NCBI GenBank assembly: GCA_031285295.1
Contig: JAITWK010000015.1
Location: 1 to 64,000 of the forward strand
From: Deltaproteobacteria bacterium
Lineage (GTDB): Bacteria; Desulfobacterota; Desulfovibrionia; Desulfovibrionales; Desulfovibrionaceae
Length of the DNA stretch: 64,000 nt
Reading direction: 5' to 3'
How positions within the stretch are numbered: position 1 is the first letter of the stretch; every line of letters begins with the position of its first letter. Below are positions 33,687 to 42,436 of this stretch, one piece after another. The notes below the pieces were generated by a model. It saw only the letters and a list, made by a program, of their open reading frames with translations. It did no database searches and was not told the origin of the DNA. The position numbers and the translations under genes are program-made.

Positions 33687-34394
33687 TTATCCCTTTTGGG
33701 GATAAAAAAGACATTCCTCTTTTTTGCATGACGGGTTGCCGCCAAAAAAAGAACAGGTGACGATTTCCGGCTGTTCCATCTCAATGTGCAAATTTTCCCT
33801 GGCGAAGCGTATGGCCGACAGAATGGCCAGCTTGGTATCGCGTTTACAGCACCGGGGGCCACCGTTTTGCGATATAGAATCCAAACTCAGCGAGGTCATT
33901 TTGTTGGCCAGGCTCCATTCTTTTTCTGACAACGGGGTGGAGCCGGTAACAATGCTTATAAAGATGCCGCTTCCAACCGCCGCGCCGCAACAGCCCCAAA
34001 AACCGCAAATACCGCCGGGAACCTTCCGGCTCCGCTCCCTGGCCAACTGCAAGGATTTTTCCAGATCAATCTGCCCGCCGGAATTTTTATAGGCGGCCAG
34101 CAGGGCCGCGATCACCAAATAATGATGCTCCGGGCCGTGCATATTGACGCCATCGCCCTGCATCATTTCTCTGGCTATCAGGATGGGATTTTTTGAATCC
34201 GTATGGGAGGCAACACTTGTAATATGCTCATAACCAGCCTGGGCATGACAAGCGTCACAAATAAAATGACCGTCTTCACAGGAAGCGGTGGCTTCAAATT
34301 CTTTACCGCATTTCGCGCATACAAGCTTTTTGGCGGGATTGAAATATTTCAAATCCTTGCCGCAAATTATACAGCCATTTTTATGCAGTCCCAT
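33687..34394 (-). CDS. DUF5714-like cysteine-rich protein
   Basis: A 235-residue cytoplasmic protein. The N-terminus has a zinc-ribbon-like set of CxxC pairs (GCIICGKDL, LVCAKCGKEFE, then HFICDACHAQ). The body has GPEHHYLVIAALLAAYKN, GGICGFWGCCGAAVGSGIF, GPRCCKRDTKLAI and the closing TCSFFGGNPSCKKEECLFYP; this Cys/His pattern is that of the DUF5714 family, often found near SAM enzymes. The ATG at 34394 has a near-ideal AGGAGG six bases upstream, so I preferred it to an ATG 20 codons earlier. Function is unknown. Confidence 0.75.
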   Translation of the reverse strand: MGLHKNGCIICGKDLKYFNPAKKLVCAKCGKEFEATASCEDGHFICDACHAQAGYEHITSVASHTDSKNPILIAREMMQGDGVNMHGPEHHYLVIAALLAAYKNSGGQIDLEKSLQLARERSRKVPGGICGFWGCCGAAVGSGIFISIVTGSTPLSEKEWSLANKMTSLSLDSISQNGGPRCCKRDTKLAILSAIRFARENLHIEMEQPEIVTCSFFGGNPSCKKEECLFYPQKG

Positions 34395-34605
34395 AATTTT
34401 CCTCCTGCCAGAACCAATCAAGGCTTCATCGTTTTGAGTGCAATTCATGAACATGTGGTGCTTTCATAAACCAGCCGTCTATTGATTGGAATATCCTGAC
34501 TTGTTTATAAAAAGATAATGTTTTGATTTACTATAAAATAATTTTGATATTTTTCTGCGATCTTTTGCCTGACCGCCAAAATATTCAATGCGGCGCGATG
34601 GTCAG

Positions 34606-34618
34606 CATGAGTCTCATG
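34606..34618. promoter_or_regulatory. Small palindrome in the divergent region before the ORF6N gene
   Basis: CATGAG-T-CTCATG is an exact 6-bp inverted repeat within the 295-base, AT-rich gap between the DUF5714 and ORF6N genes (34395-34689). It may be an operator. Nothing else in that gap is recognisable except the ribosome site AAAGG before 34690. Confidence 0.3.
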
Positions 34619-34689
34619 TCATATAACCTTGTGATTTTGCAGGGTCAGTGATACCACCGCTCTTGCTAACCCACTGAAAAGGCAAGACA

Positions 34690-35259
34690 ATGAGCGAAAT
34701 TATAAATTATAAGGAAGTCGAGAAAAAAGTGTTGTCTGTCCGGGGACAGAACGTACTCCTCGACAGGGATGTAGCTGAACTTTACGGAGTGGAAACCAAA
34801 CGGGTGAATGAAGCTGTTAGCAACAACCCTGACAAGTTCCCGGAGGAATATGTCCTTGCATTGGATCCGCAGGAGTGGAGTTCTTTAAGGTCGAAAATTT
34901 CGACCTTAGCCCCTATCGGGCGGGGACGGCATACCAAATATGCGCCATCAGCCTTCACCGAAAAAGGGCTGTACATGCTTGCCACTATTCTCAAAAGTCC
35001 AAGGGCTACCCAAACGACCATCGCCATTGTGGAGACTTTCGCAAAATTGCGTGAACTTTCCAAGGCGATAAGTCAATTGTCGAACACTCAAGAAGAAGGT
35101 CAGCAAAAAGCTCTCATGCAAAAGAGCGGCGAAATTTTAGCGGAAGTTCTTGACGATGACGCATTGGAAGTATCCGGCGACGAGACAACCATTGAGATAA
35201 ATTTTGCGATTATGAAGATCAAGCACACAATCAAGCGAAGTAAAAAGTTATCGGCCTGA
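34690..35259 (+). CDS. ORF6N-domain DNA-binding protein
   Basis: A 189-residue protein. Residues about 8-95 match the ORF6N domain (VRGQNVLLDRDVAELYGVET, NEAVSNNPDKFPEEYV, APSAFTEKGLYMLATILKS), a DNA-binding module common in phages and mobile elements. The C-terminal part is helical (FAKLRELSKAISQLSNTQE) with an acidic end. It stands alone, without phage neighbours, as a domesticated or stranded phage-type regulator. Its composition is AT-richer than the chromosome around it. Confidence 0.87.
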   Translation: MSEIINYKEVEKKVLSVRGQNVLLDRDVAELYGVETKRVNEAVSNNPDKFPEEYVLALDPQEWSSLRSKISTLAPIGRGRHTKYAPSAFTEKGLYMLATILKSPRATQTTIAIVETFAKLRELSKAISQLSNTQEEGQQKALMQKSGEILAEVLDDDALEVSGDETTIEINFAIMKIKHTIKRSKKLSA

Positions 35260-35286
35260 AGCGGCGGTTCAGCCCCCAAACGCACA

Positions 35287-35322
35287 ACACCAGAGCACTT
35301 CATATCTGAAATGCCCTGGTGT
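35287..35322. terminator. Hairpin between the convergent ORF6N and flgM genes
   Basis: ACACCAGAGCA (35287-35297) pairs with TGCCCTGGTGT (35312-35322), with one mismatch, around a 14-base loop. It sits between convergent stop codons and probably serves both. The T-tract is weak. Confidence 0.5.
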
Positions 35323-35357
35323 CGTCATGCGATAAAATTTTGTTCTAAGGCCCGCGC

Positions 35358-35654
35358 CTACAATCCAAGAAGTTTGGAAGCTATATCCCGGCTATCGATA
35401 TTGTAGCTGCCGGAAGCCAGAGAGGCTTTCAGGGCGTTTACCTTGTCCTGACGGATATCGGGCGCATTCATGGCCTCGGCGGTCACCACTTCCTTGAGGG
35501 CGGTGGTGGAGAGGCTTACCTTGTCGCCTTCCTGAGCGGCCAGCGAGCCAAAGCTCAGCTTCGCGCCGGACTTCTGGGCCTGAGTAGCCTGGGCGTCCAG
35601 TTCAGCACGGTTCAGGTAGGGATCGAGCCGGTTCAGGTTGTTCTTGATTTCCAT
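35358..35654 (-). CDS. flgM: Anti-sigma-28 factor FlgM
   Basis: A 98-residue FlgM-type protein that binds sigma-28 (FliA) until it is exported through the completed hook. The C-terminal sigma-binding helices are typical (KVSLSTTALKEVVTAEA, then RQDKVNALKASLASGSYNID, then IASKLL), and the N-terminus is disordered and polar. The ATG at 35654 has AAGGAG six bases upstream; an in-frame start eight codons earlier lacks a site. It is downstream of an unknown 135-residue gene preceded by a sigma-28-type promoter. Confidence 0.9.
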   Translation of the reverse strand: MEIKNNLNRLDPYLNRAELDAQATQAQKSGAKLSFGSLAAQEGDKVSLSTTALKEVVTAEAMNAPDIRQDKVNALKASLASGSYNIDSRDIASKLLGL

Positions 35655-35785
35655 AACTTTCTCCTTAACACAATGCAAAACGGCAATACAGTATTTTCCT
35701 GGCAGAGCGTTTTTACTTTAAGCGCTTCAAGCTTAAAAGACTCTGCGGCGGTCTTGAAATATTCCAAGGTTGCGATCTGCCATAA

Positions 35786-36193
35786 TCACAACATTGTCTC
35801 GGCCACTGTTTCCCGCGTTATATCCAGTAATTTTCCCATAATGCGGTATTTTTCGTCAGAGGATACCTCAACGGCACCCTCGTCCGACTGGCGCAGGATT
35901 CTGAAATCCAAATCGCCGGGCGGGTACTGGAATACAAATTTTTCACCAAGTTCTTCATCAAGGCGCTGCCTCACCTCTAGAACAACCGGGTTTTCGCTGC
36001 CCGTGAAGACAAGGTTATCAACCACTTCACGGGAGATCCGCTCCACCATCAGGCGGCGCTGCTCATCCGGCACAGCCTCCAGAGCACGCCCCGTTCCAAG
36101 CAACTGGTGATAGCGGGCCAACCTTCTGGACGATACGAGCTGCCTGCCATATTGCAGCAACATACGTCGGGTGTAGAACGATGTGTTGTCCAC
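35786..36193 (-). CDS. Unknown protein, sigma-28 regulon, upstream of flgM
   Basis: A 135-residue soluble protein that I do not recognise. It starts with GTG, with GAGGGGA upstream. The sequence is charged and helical, with RRLARYHQLLGTG, RRLMVERISREVVDNLVFTG and LGEKFVFQYPPGDLDF as the most distinctive stretches; it has no signal peptide or membrane segment. A close match to the sigma-28 consensus lies 21 bases upstream, and flgM follows on the same strand, so a flagellar or late-motility role is likely. FlgN is not supported by the sequence. Confidence 0.7.
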   Translation of the reverse strand: MDNTSFYTRRMLLQYGRQLVSSRRLARYHQLLGTGRALEAVPDEQRRLMVERISREVVDNLVFTGSENPVVLEVRQRLDEELGEKFVFQYPPGDLDFRILRQSDEGAVEVSSDEKYRIMGKLLDITRETVAETML

Positions 36194-36214
36194 AATTAAA
36201 TCCCCTCATGCATC

Positions 36215-36241
36215 GTATCGGCACTTCCCGATATAGCTTTA
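36215..36241 (-). promoter_or_regulatory. Sigma-28 (FliA) type promoter
   Basis: On the minus strand TAAA (36241-36238), exactly 15 bases, then GCCGATAC (36222-36215) matches the flagellar sigma-28 consensus TAAA-N15-GCCGATAA at 11 of 12 positions. Its -10 ends 21 bases before the GTG of the 135-residue gene, which leads into flgM. Confidence 0.75.
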
Positions 36242-36321
36242 GGGTGGGACGAAACTTTTTTTAAGCGAAACAAAACTTTTTTAAATTTGCCAAGTTGACG
36301 GGAGGATTGTATTTAACCCCA

Positions 36322-37116
36322 ATGCTAACCTACCCGCAAATAGATCCGGAAATTTTCTCCATCGGCCCCTTAAGCGTGCGCTGGTATGGGACCATGTATC
36401 TGCTCGGCTTTCTGGCCGCCTGGATTCTTGGTCGCTACCGGGCCAAACAGCAGCGGCGGCTCGGCGGCCCCTTCACCGTGCAGCAGTTTGACGATGTGCT
36501 GGTCTGGGGCCTGTTCGGGGTAATCCTGGGGGCCAGGCTTGGTTATTGTTTGTTCTACAACCCGTTATATTACCTGCACAATCCTCTGGAAATTTTCGCG
36601 CTTTGGGAAGGCGGCATGTCCTTCCACGGCGGACTGCTCGGCGTAATCCTCATGCAGTGGCTGGCCGGGCGGCGCTACGGCGCAAGCCTTTTCCGCACCA
36701 TGGATTTCGTGGCTCCGCTGGTGCCGCCGGGGTTGTTCTTCGGACGCATGGGCAACTTCATAAACGCCGAACTTTGGGGCCGCTACACCGATTTGCCCTG
36801 GGGCATGATTTTTCCCACCAGCGCGGCCGGTCCCCTGCCCCGCCACCCCTCGCAGCTTTATGAGGCAGCCCTTGAGGGAATTGCGCTCTTTTTCATCCTC
36901 TGGATTTTTTCCTCAAAAAAGCGGCCACTCAGGGCAGTGAGCGGACTCTTCCTTATCGGCTATGCCTCCTTCCGCTTTATGGTTGAATTCGCCCGCGAGC
37001 CGGACGCGCATCTCGGCTTCCTGCTGGGCGGCTGGCTGACCATGGGGATGCTGCTTTGCCTGCCCATGCTGGCTTTTGGGGTTTTCTTATTGTGGAAAGC
37101 CTATCATACTAAATAA
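36322..37116 (+). CDS. lgt: Prolipoprotein diacylglyceryl transferase
   Basis: A 264-residue seven-helix inner-membrane enzyme that transfers diacylglycerol from phosphatidylglycerol to the lipobox cysteine of prolipoproteins. Signature elements are present: FSIGPLSVRWYG near the start, MSFHGGLLG (H102), and GLFFGRMGNFINAELWGR with the essential Arg (R142), then HPSQLYEA. I chose the ATG at 36322; TTG codons upstream are open, but the protein aligns from MLTYP. Several lipoproteins in the window (25115, 55934, 57320) would be substrates. Confidence 0.95.
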   Translation: MLTYPQIDPEIFSIGPLSVRWYGTMYLLGFLAAWILGRYRAKQQRRLGGPFTVQQFDDVLVWGLFGVILGARLGYCLFYNPLYYLHNPLEIFALWEGGMSFHGGLLGVILMQWLAGRRYGASLFRTMDFVAPLVPPGLFFGRMGNFINAELWGRYTDLPWGMIFPTSAAGPLPRHPSQLYEAALEGIALFFILWIFSSKKRPLRAVSGLFLIGYASFRFMVEFAREPDAHLGFLLGGWLTMGMLLCLPMLAFGVFLLWKAYHTK

Positions 37117-37124
37117 AATTCATT

Positions 37125-38276
37125 ATGAATAATCAGGAACAAAAGCTCAGGATCATCCAGGTGGTAAACGTGCGCTGGGTCAATGCCACGGCCTGGTACG
37201 CGCTTTTTCTTTCGCGTCTGCTTGCGCGGGCCGGGCATGAGGTACTGGTACTGGGCCTTGAGGGCGCAAAAAGTTTTGCCCTGGCCGAAGAATGGGGCCT
37301 TGCGCCACGCGCCCTGCCGCTGAATAGCGCAAATCCCTTCAGGCAGGCCGCCCTGTATGCGGATATGGCAAAGCTGGTACGCGATTTTCAGCCTCAGGTG
37401 GTGAACTGCCACCGGGGCGAATCCTTTGCTCTGTGGGCTTTGTTGCGCAGCCGCCTGCCCCGCGCTTCGCGCTATGGTCTGGTGCGCACCAGAGGCGATC
37501 AGCGCCCGATAAAAAATAATTTTGTGAACCGCCGCCTCTATGCCGGAGCCGATGCGCTGATCGCCACCAACTCACGCATAGCTGTCAGCATGGAGCGGGA
37601 TTTGGGCGCGGATGCATCCAAAGTCTTCACCATTCTCGGCGGCGTGGACAAAACTGTTTTTTATCCGGACCCCGCAGCCGGGGCCAAGGCGCGACAAAAA
37701 TACGGCTTTGCCCCGGATGATTTTGTGGTCGGACTGCTGGGCCGTCTGGACCCGGTCAAGGGACACGCCGTGTTGATCGAAGCTTTGGCCCGTTTGCGGC
37801 AAAAACACGGTCCGGCCTGCGCCATCAAGTTTTTTTGCCTGGGCGACGACAGCCACCTAACCAAGGCTGATTTGCGGGCCATGCTGGAAGCCGCCGGTCT
37901 GGCGGATCAAAGCGTGATCAGCGGCCGGGTGGACGATGTAGCCGCCTGCCTGAACGCGCTGGATTTGGGTGTGCTGGCTTCGGTCTCTTCCGAGGCCATT
38001 GCCCGGGCCGCGCTGGAAATTATGGCCTGCGGAGTGCCGCTTTTAAGCAGCGATGTTGGCGTCATGCCGGATTTACTGCCCCTTGACCGGCTTACCCCGG
38101 CGGGTGACGCCGCTGCCCTGGCCCTGGCTCTGGAACGTTACCGGCAAAACCGGGACGAGCTTGAAGAGTTGCGCTCGATCTGCCAGCGCCGGATCGCGGG
38201 CCTGAAATCCGGTGATTTTTTAACCGCCACTCTGGATGTTTACCGTTCCTGTTTATCGATTAACCCCACAATTTGA
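37125..38276 (+). CDS. Glycosyltransferase family 4 protein
   Basis: A 383-residue GT-B enzyme. The acceptor half starts LRIIQVVNVRWVNATAWYAL. The donor half has the GT4 pattern FVVGLLGRLDPVKGHAVLIE, then LGVLASVSSEAIARAALEIM and ACGVPLLSSDVGVMPDLL, with the E-x7-E type motif in the last two. It likely builds LPS or a surface polysaccharide. It starts 8 bases after lgt, suggesting an operon, and ends about 107 bases before ompH. Confidence 0.88.
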   Translation: MNNQEQKLRIIQVVNVRWVNATAWYALFLSRLLARAGHEVLVLGLEGAKSFALAEEWGLAPRALPLNSANPFRQAALYADMAKLVRDFQPQVVNCHRGESFALWALLRSRLPRASRYGLVRTRGDQRPIKNNFVNRRLYAGADALIATNSRIAVSMERDLGADASKVFTILGGVDKTVFYPDPAAGAKARQKYGFAPDDFVVGLLGRLDPVKGHAVLIEALARLRQKHGPACAIKFFCLGDDSHLTKADLRAMLEAAGLADQSVISGRVDDVAACLNALDLGVLASVSSEAIARAALEIMACGVPLLSSDVGVMPDLLPLDRLTPAGDAAALALALERYRQNRDELEELRSICQRRIAGLKSGDFLTATLDVYRSCLSINPTI

Positions 38277-38291
38277 ATAACGGAAAAAGCG

Positions 38292-38333
38292 TTGACTCGT
38301 GCCTTCATAAAGACTACATGCATTTCGATGTAG
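38292..38333 (+). promoter_or_regulatory. Possible promoter and hairpin ahead of ompH
   Basis: TTGACT (38292-38297), 17 bases and TACATG (38315-38320) form a weak sigma-70-like pair. CTACAT (38314-38319) and ATGTAG (38328-38333) form an inverted repeat overlapping the -10. The gap between the glycosyltransferase stop and the ompH ATG is 107 bases, enough for an independent promoter. Confidence 0.35.
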
Positions 38334-38383
38334 CAAAGGAAAAAAAATTTCGGGCTTTGCCCATTTTGCAAGGAGTTTTATAG

Positions 38384-38953
38384 ATGCGTAAACTTATAAT
38401 GCTGGCTTTGGTTTCCACCGGACTCTTCATGTTCTCCGCCACCGCTCAGGCGGCGGAAATGAAAATAGGCCTGTTCAACATGGCTGAAGTGGCCATTGAG
38501 TGCGACGCCTTCAAGGAAGCCGCCAAAAAAATTCAGGGCACTTACAGCGCCGAACAGAAAGCCCTGGAAAAGAAAGAACAGGAACTGCAAAAGAAATTTG
38601 AAGATTTCGCTGTGCAGCAGGCCGCTCTTTCCGCCGAAGCCCGTCAGGATCGTCAGATTGAACTGATGCGCCAAAAGCGCGACCATGACGACAAGAAAAA
38701 TGATTTTCTGCGCAAAATCGGCGCTGCGGAAAACCGTTCCCGCGAAGAAATCACCCGCGTCATCCTGATCGCCACCACCGATTACGGCAAACGCAACAAA
38801 TTCTCCCTGATTCTGGACGCTGGTAGCGCCGGAGCCATCCACGTTGACCCCGCTCTGGACGTGACCGCCGACATCCTCAAGGAAGCCAACCGGGTTTGGA
38901 AAGAAAAGCCCAAGGCTCTTACCGACGGACGCCCGATCACCACCGGAAGATAG
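38384..38953 (+). CDS. Periplasmic chaperone OmpH/Skp
   Basis: A 189-residue exported protein with a clear signal peptide (about 1-23, ending SATAQA). The mature part is the Skp/OmpH long helical hairpin ([20 protein letters not shown], then [22 protein letters not shown] charged helices) closed by [20 protein letters not shown]. It escorts outer-membrane proteins through the periplasm. The following lpxD-fabZ-lpxA order is the conserved neighbourhood of Skp in Gram-negatives. A strong terminator separates it from lpxD. Confidence 0.9.
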   Translation: MRKLIMLALVSTGLFMFSATAQAAEMKIGLFNMAEVAIECDAFKEAAKKIQGTYSAEQKALEKKEQELQKKFEDFAVQQAALSAEARQDRQIELMRQKRDHDDKKNDFLRKIGAAENRSREEITRVILIATTDYGKRNKFSLILDAGSAGAIHVDPALDVTADILKEANRVWKEKPKALTDGRPITTGR

Positions 38954-38973
38954 CGATACCGCAACATTTTCAT

Positions 38974-39015
38974 AAAAAAGCCGCCCTGGTCTGTCAGACT
39001 TGGGCGGCTTTTTTT
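38974..39015. terminator. Rho-independent terminator between ompH and lpxD
   Basis: AAAAAAGCCGCCC pairs with GGGCGGCTTTTTT around a 15-base loop, followed by more T residues. It lies 21 bases after the ompH stop, so lpxD may need read-through or its own promoter in the remaining 80 bases. Confidence 0.85.
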
Positions 39016-39096
39016 GTTTGTTGCGCTTTTAACCATTTTCTTCATATAATGCGCCACTTGCACATAACTATTTTAATCCCGTCAAAGGACTTAGCC

Positions 39097-40137
39097 ATGC
39101 CCGAATATACGCTTGAAGATTTGGCCGCCAAACTGAGCCTGACCCTCAAAGGCGGCAACGCCAAAGTCAGCGGATTGAACACGTTGGAAGCGGCTGGCCC
39201 GGACGAGGTAAGCTTTCTGGCCAATCCCAAATACGCGCCTTTTCTGGAGCATACCCGCGCCTGCGCCGTTATTGTTGATGAAGCGCACGCCGATAAAGTG
39301 GAGCGGGCGCTGATCAGCAAAACCCCCTATCTGGATTTCGGGCGGGCGCTGGCCCTGTTCACACGCAAGGAAGGCAGCTTTGTCGGGGTAAGCGATCAGG
39401 CCTACATTGATCCGCAGGCCGAACTGGGCGAAGGCTGCGTGGTTTACCCCTTTGCTTACATCGGAGCGAGGGCCAGGGTTGGCAAGACCTGCGTGATTTT
39501 TTCCGGCGCATATATTGGCGAGGATGCCATAATCGGCGATAACTGCCGCCTTTATCCCAACGCGGTGGTGCTCTCGCGCGTGGAACTGGGCGAAGGCTGC
39601 GAATTGCACCCCGGAGCGGTAGTCGGTTCGGACGGTTTCGGCTTTACCCGCCCAAGTCCGGGCAGTGACGCCATCCAGCGCATACCGCAGGCCGGTTTTG
39701 TCCGCCTGGGCAAAGAGGTGAGCGTTGGTTCAAACGCGGCGATCGATCGCGGGGCGCTTGGTCCCACCACGATCGGCGATGAAACTAAAATAGACAATCT
39801 CGTGCAGATCGGCCATAACGTGACTGTTGGCAAGGCCGGCCTTGTTATTTCACAGGTTGGCGTGGCCGGCAGCTGCCGGATTGGCGATCGGGTTACCCTG
39901 GCCGGTCAGGCCGGAATTGCCGGACATCTTAAAATTGGAAATGACGCGGTGATCGGGCCGCAAGCCGGTGTGGCCAAAGACGTACCGGACGGCTTTCAGG
40001 GCGGCGGTTCTCCGTTGGTTGACGGGCAGACTTTTTTGCGTACCCTCAGTCTGATGCCAAAACTGCCGGACTTGTTCAAACGCATATCCAAACTGGAAAA
40101 AGAACTGGCCGAACTACGCGGCGAGACTGACAAATAA
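39097..40137 (+). CDS. lpxD: UDP-3-O-acyl-glucosamine N-acyltransferase
   Basis: A 346-residue left-handed beta-helix acyltransferase that adds the second acyl chain in lipid A synthesis. It has an N-terminal uridine-binding domain (about 1-100, [20 protein letters not shown]), a run of hexapeptide repeats ([40 protein letters not shown] with the catalytic His) and a C-terminal helical tail. The ATG at 39097 has AAAGGA upstream. It is the first gene of lpxD-fabZ-lpxA-lpxI. Confidence 0.96.
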   Translation: MPEYTLEDLAAKLSLTLKGGNAKVSGLNTLEAAGPDEVSFLANPKYAPFLEHTRACAVIVDEAHADKVERALISKTPYLDFGRALALFTRKEGSFVGVSDQAYIDPQAELGEGCVVYPFAYIGARARVGKTCVIFSGAYIGEDAIIGDNCRLYPNAVVLSRVELGEGCELHPGAVVGSDGFGFTRPSPGSDAIQRIPQAGFVRLGKEVSVGSNAAIDRGALGPTTIGDETKIDNLVQIGHNVTVGKAGLVISQVGVAGSCRIGDRVTLAGQAGIAGHLKIGNDAVIGPQAGVAKDVPDGFQGGGSPLVDGQTFLRTLSLMPKLPDLFKRISKLEKELAELRGETDK

Positions 40138-40173
40138 AGATCAAAGCGAAAATTGTAATTGAGGATACAAAAC

Positions 40174-40674
40174 ATGAGTCAGAACGAAAACGTCACCAAT
40201 AACGTCGCCCGCAAGTTTGCCAACGGCGAATTCGACATTCGTAAAATCATGGAATATCTGCCGCACCGCTATCCCTTTTTGCTGGTGGATCGGGTGCTGG
40301 AGCTGGTACCGGGAAAATCCATAGTAGCCTATAAAAATGTTACTTTTAACGAGCCTTTTTTTCAGGGGCATTTTCCCGGCGTGCCGGTAATGCCCGGCGT
40401 GCTGATCATGGAAGCCCTGGCCCAGGCTGGCGGCATTATGGTGCTTAGCGGCGCAGAAATTCCGCCCGGATCCGACCCGCTATTCCTGTTTACGGGCATG
40501 GATAGCGTGCGCTTCCGCCGTCCGGTGGTGCCGGGCGACAGGCTGGAATTACATGCCGAAATTCTGCGCAGCAGGCTGCGGCTCTGGAAATTGTCCTGCC
40601 GTGCTCTGGTTGACGGCCAACTGGCAGCCGAAGGCGAACTTTCCGCATCCATGACCTTTAAGGGAGAACTCTAA
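40174..40674 (+). CDS. fabZ: 3-hydroxyacyl-[acyl-carrier-protein] dehydratase FabZ
   Basis: A 166-residue hot-dog-fold dehydratase of fatty-acid synthesis. The catalytic motif FFQGHFPGVPVMPGVLIMEA holds His66 and Glu80, and the N-terminal YLPHRYPFLLVDRV is typical. It competes with lipid A synthesis for hydroxyacyl-ACP, which explains its conserved place between lpxD and lpxA. I chose the ATG at 40174 with GAGG upstream; a TTG five codons earlier is possible. It ends 2 bases before lpxA. Confidence 0.96.
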   Translation: MSQNENVTNNVARKFANGEFDIRKIMEYLPHRYPFLLVDRVLELVPGKSIVAYKNVTFNEPFFQGHFPGVPVMPGVLIMEALAQAGGIMVLSGAEIPPGSDPLFLFTGMDSVRFRRPVVPGDRLELHAEILRSRLRLWKLSCRALVDGQLAAEGELSASMTFKGEL

Positions 40675-40676
40675 TA

Positions 40677-41507
40677 ATGGCGGTTAATATACATCCTACG
40701 GCCCTGATTTCGCCTGGGGCGGAGCTTGGCGATAATGTCTGCATCGGTCCCTGCGCCTGCATTGATGACAACGTAATTATCGGCGATGGCACGCGCGTGG
40801 ACGGTTTTGCCACCATCCGCCCCTATACCCGCCTGGGCCGCAACAACCATGTTTTCTCTTATGCCATGGTCGGTGAAGTGCCGCAGGATTTAAAATTCAG
40901 CGGCGAAGTCACCTGGCTGGAAGTTGGCGACAATAACCGCATCCGCGAGTTCTCCACCCTGCATCGCGGCACCGAAGGCGGCGGCGGTCTGACCAAAGTC
41001 GGCAACAACTGCCTGTTCATGGCCTACACTCACGTGGCGCACGACTGCAAGGTAGGATCCGGCGTGATCATGTCCAACGGCGCCACCCTGGCCGGACATG
41101 TGGAAGTGGCGGACAACGCCATTATCGGCGGTCTTTCCGCCATCCACCAGTTCGTGCGCGTGGGACGCAACGCTTTTGTGGGCGGCATGACCGGCATTGC
41201 CATGGATTTGCCGCCCTACATGCTGGCCGCCGGGGTGCGTCCCGGCATCCAGGGCGTAAACTCGGTGGGTCTGCGCCGCCTGAACCTGCCCAAGGAAAAC
41301 CTTGCCGCTATCCGGGCCGCCTTCAAACTGATCTGGCTTTCCGGCATACCGCGCAAGGAAGCCCTGGAAAAAGCCGCCGAAGAATTCGCCGCCGTGCCTC
41401 AGGTTATGGAGATTCTGGACTTTGTGCGCAGCAGCCAGCGCGGTGTGATGGCTGCGGACCGTAGCGTCCCGGCTCAGGAACAGACCCAGTCCCCCAATCA
41501 GGGTTGA
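40677..41507 (+). CDS. lpxA: UDP-N-acetylglucosamine O-acyltransferase
   Basis: A 276-residue hexapeptide-repeat acyltransferase that performs the first step of lipid A synthesis. The N-terminal IHPTALISPGAELGDNVCIG and the catalytic region MAYTHVAHDCKVG (H122) are clear, and the C-terminal helical domain includes GLRRLNLPKENLAAIRAAFK. It lies 2 bases after fabZ and 14 bases before the lpxI ATG. The length is about 10 residues over typical because of a Gln/Pro-rich tail. Confidence 0.96.
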   Translation: MAVNIHPTALISPGAELGDNVCIGPCACIDDNVIIGDGTRVDGFATIRPYTRLGRNNHVFSYAMVGEVPQDLKFSGEVTWLEVGDNNRIREFSTLHRGTEGGGGLTKVGNNCLFMAYTHVAHDCKVGSGVIMSNGATLAGHVEVADNAIIGGLSAIHQFVRVGRNAFVGGMTGIAMDLPPYMLAAGVRPGIQGVNSVGLRRLNLPKENLAAIRAAFKLIWLSGIPRKEALEKAAEEFAAVPQVMEILDFVRSSQRGVMAADRSVPAQEQTQSPNQG

Positions 41508-41521
41508 TTCGGGATCAGCGC

Positions 41522-42379
41522 ATGTCCAATATCGGGATTATTGCGGGGTCCGGCCAATTTCCGGCCCTGGTGGCCCAGGAGGCGCACAAGGCCGGGCATT
41601 GCGTGTTCATTTGCGGATTCAAAGGGCATGCCTCCCCGGATTTGGCCTGCCTGCCCGAACTGGCAGACAGGCCCGATGCCTTTGTCATGCTGCCCCTGGG
41701 GCAGCTTGGCGGCCTAATCGACTTTTTCAAACGCAACCATGTTGACAAAATCTGTATGGCCGGGGCCATCGCCAAGCCGAAAGCCCTGGACTTGCGGCCC
41801 GACCTGCGTGCGGCCAAACTGATTTTCAAACTGCGCCGGGTGGCGGGTGATGATTTTATTCTGCGCGCCTTTGCGGCTGAATTGGCCGAAGAAGGCTTGC
41901 CGGTGGTGCAGGCCGCAGATCTGGCTCCCTCCCTGCGTGCTCCCGCCGGTATCCTGACCAGGCGGAAGCCCTCGGAAGATGACTGGGAAGCCATACGCTG
42001 CGGCTGGCCAATCGGACGCTTGCTGGGCCGTCACGATGTAGGGCAGAGCCTTGTCATGCGCGGTCGCATGGTCGTAGCCGTGGAAGCCCTGGAAGGAACC
42101 GATGCCGCGTTGCGGCGCGGCGGCGATCTGGGCGGCAAGGGGTGCGTGGCGTTAAAAATGCTCAAGCCGGGTCAGGATACCCGTCTGGATCTGCCCTCCA
42201 TCGGTCTGGGCACTGTGGAAATAATGACTGGCCTGGGTTACTCCTGCCTGGCCTACGAAGCCGGGCACACCCTGTTTTTTGACCTGGAGGCCGCCATACG
42301 GCTGGCCGACCGGCACGATCTGACTGTTATCGGCCTGACGCCTGAAGATATTGCGGGACTGGAACCACGCGGGGGATGA
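41522..42379 (+). CDS. lpxI: UDP-2,3-diacylglucosamine pyrophosphatase LpxI
   Basis: A 285-residue protein of the LpxI (DUF1009) family, which replaces LpxH in many alpha- and deltaproteobacteria and hydrolyses UDP-2,3-diacylglucosamine to lipid X. It shows IGIIAGSGQFPALVAQEAH at the N-terminus, MAGAIAKPK, RVAGDDFILRAFA, GRMVVAVEALEGTDAALRR and KMLKPGQDTRLDLPSIGLGT. Position directly after lpxA agrees. A TTG six codons upstream overlaps the lpxA stop; the ATG at 41522 fits the family start better. Confidence 0.93.
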   Translation: MSNIGIIAGSGQFPALVAQEAHKAGHCVFICGFKGHASPDLACLPELADRPDAFVMLPLGQLGGLIDFFKRNHVDKICMAGAIAKPKALDLRPDLRAAKLIFKLRRVAGDDFILRAFAAELAEEGLPVVQAADLAPSLRAPAGILTRRKPSEDDWEAIRCGWPIGRLLGRHDVGQSLVMRGRMVVAVEALEGTDAALRRGGDLGGKGCVALKMLKPGQDTRLDLPSIGLGTVEIMTGLGYSCLAYEAGHTLFFDLEAAIRLADRHDLTVIGLTPEDIAGLEPRGG

Positions 42380-42436
42380 TGCCAAATTGCATTTAATACC
42401 AAATCTTTCCGGGACTTTACTCCGTAAGGTAGCATT

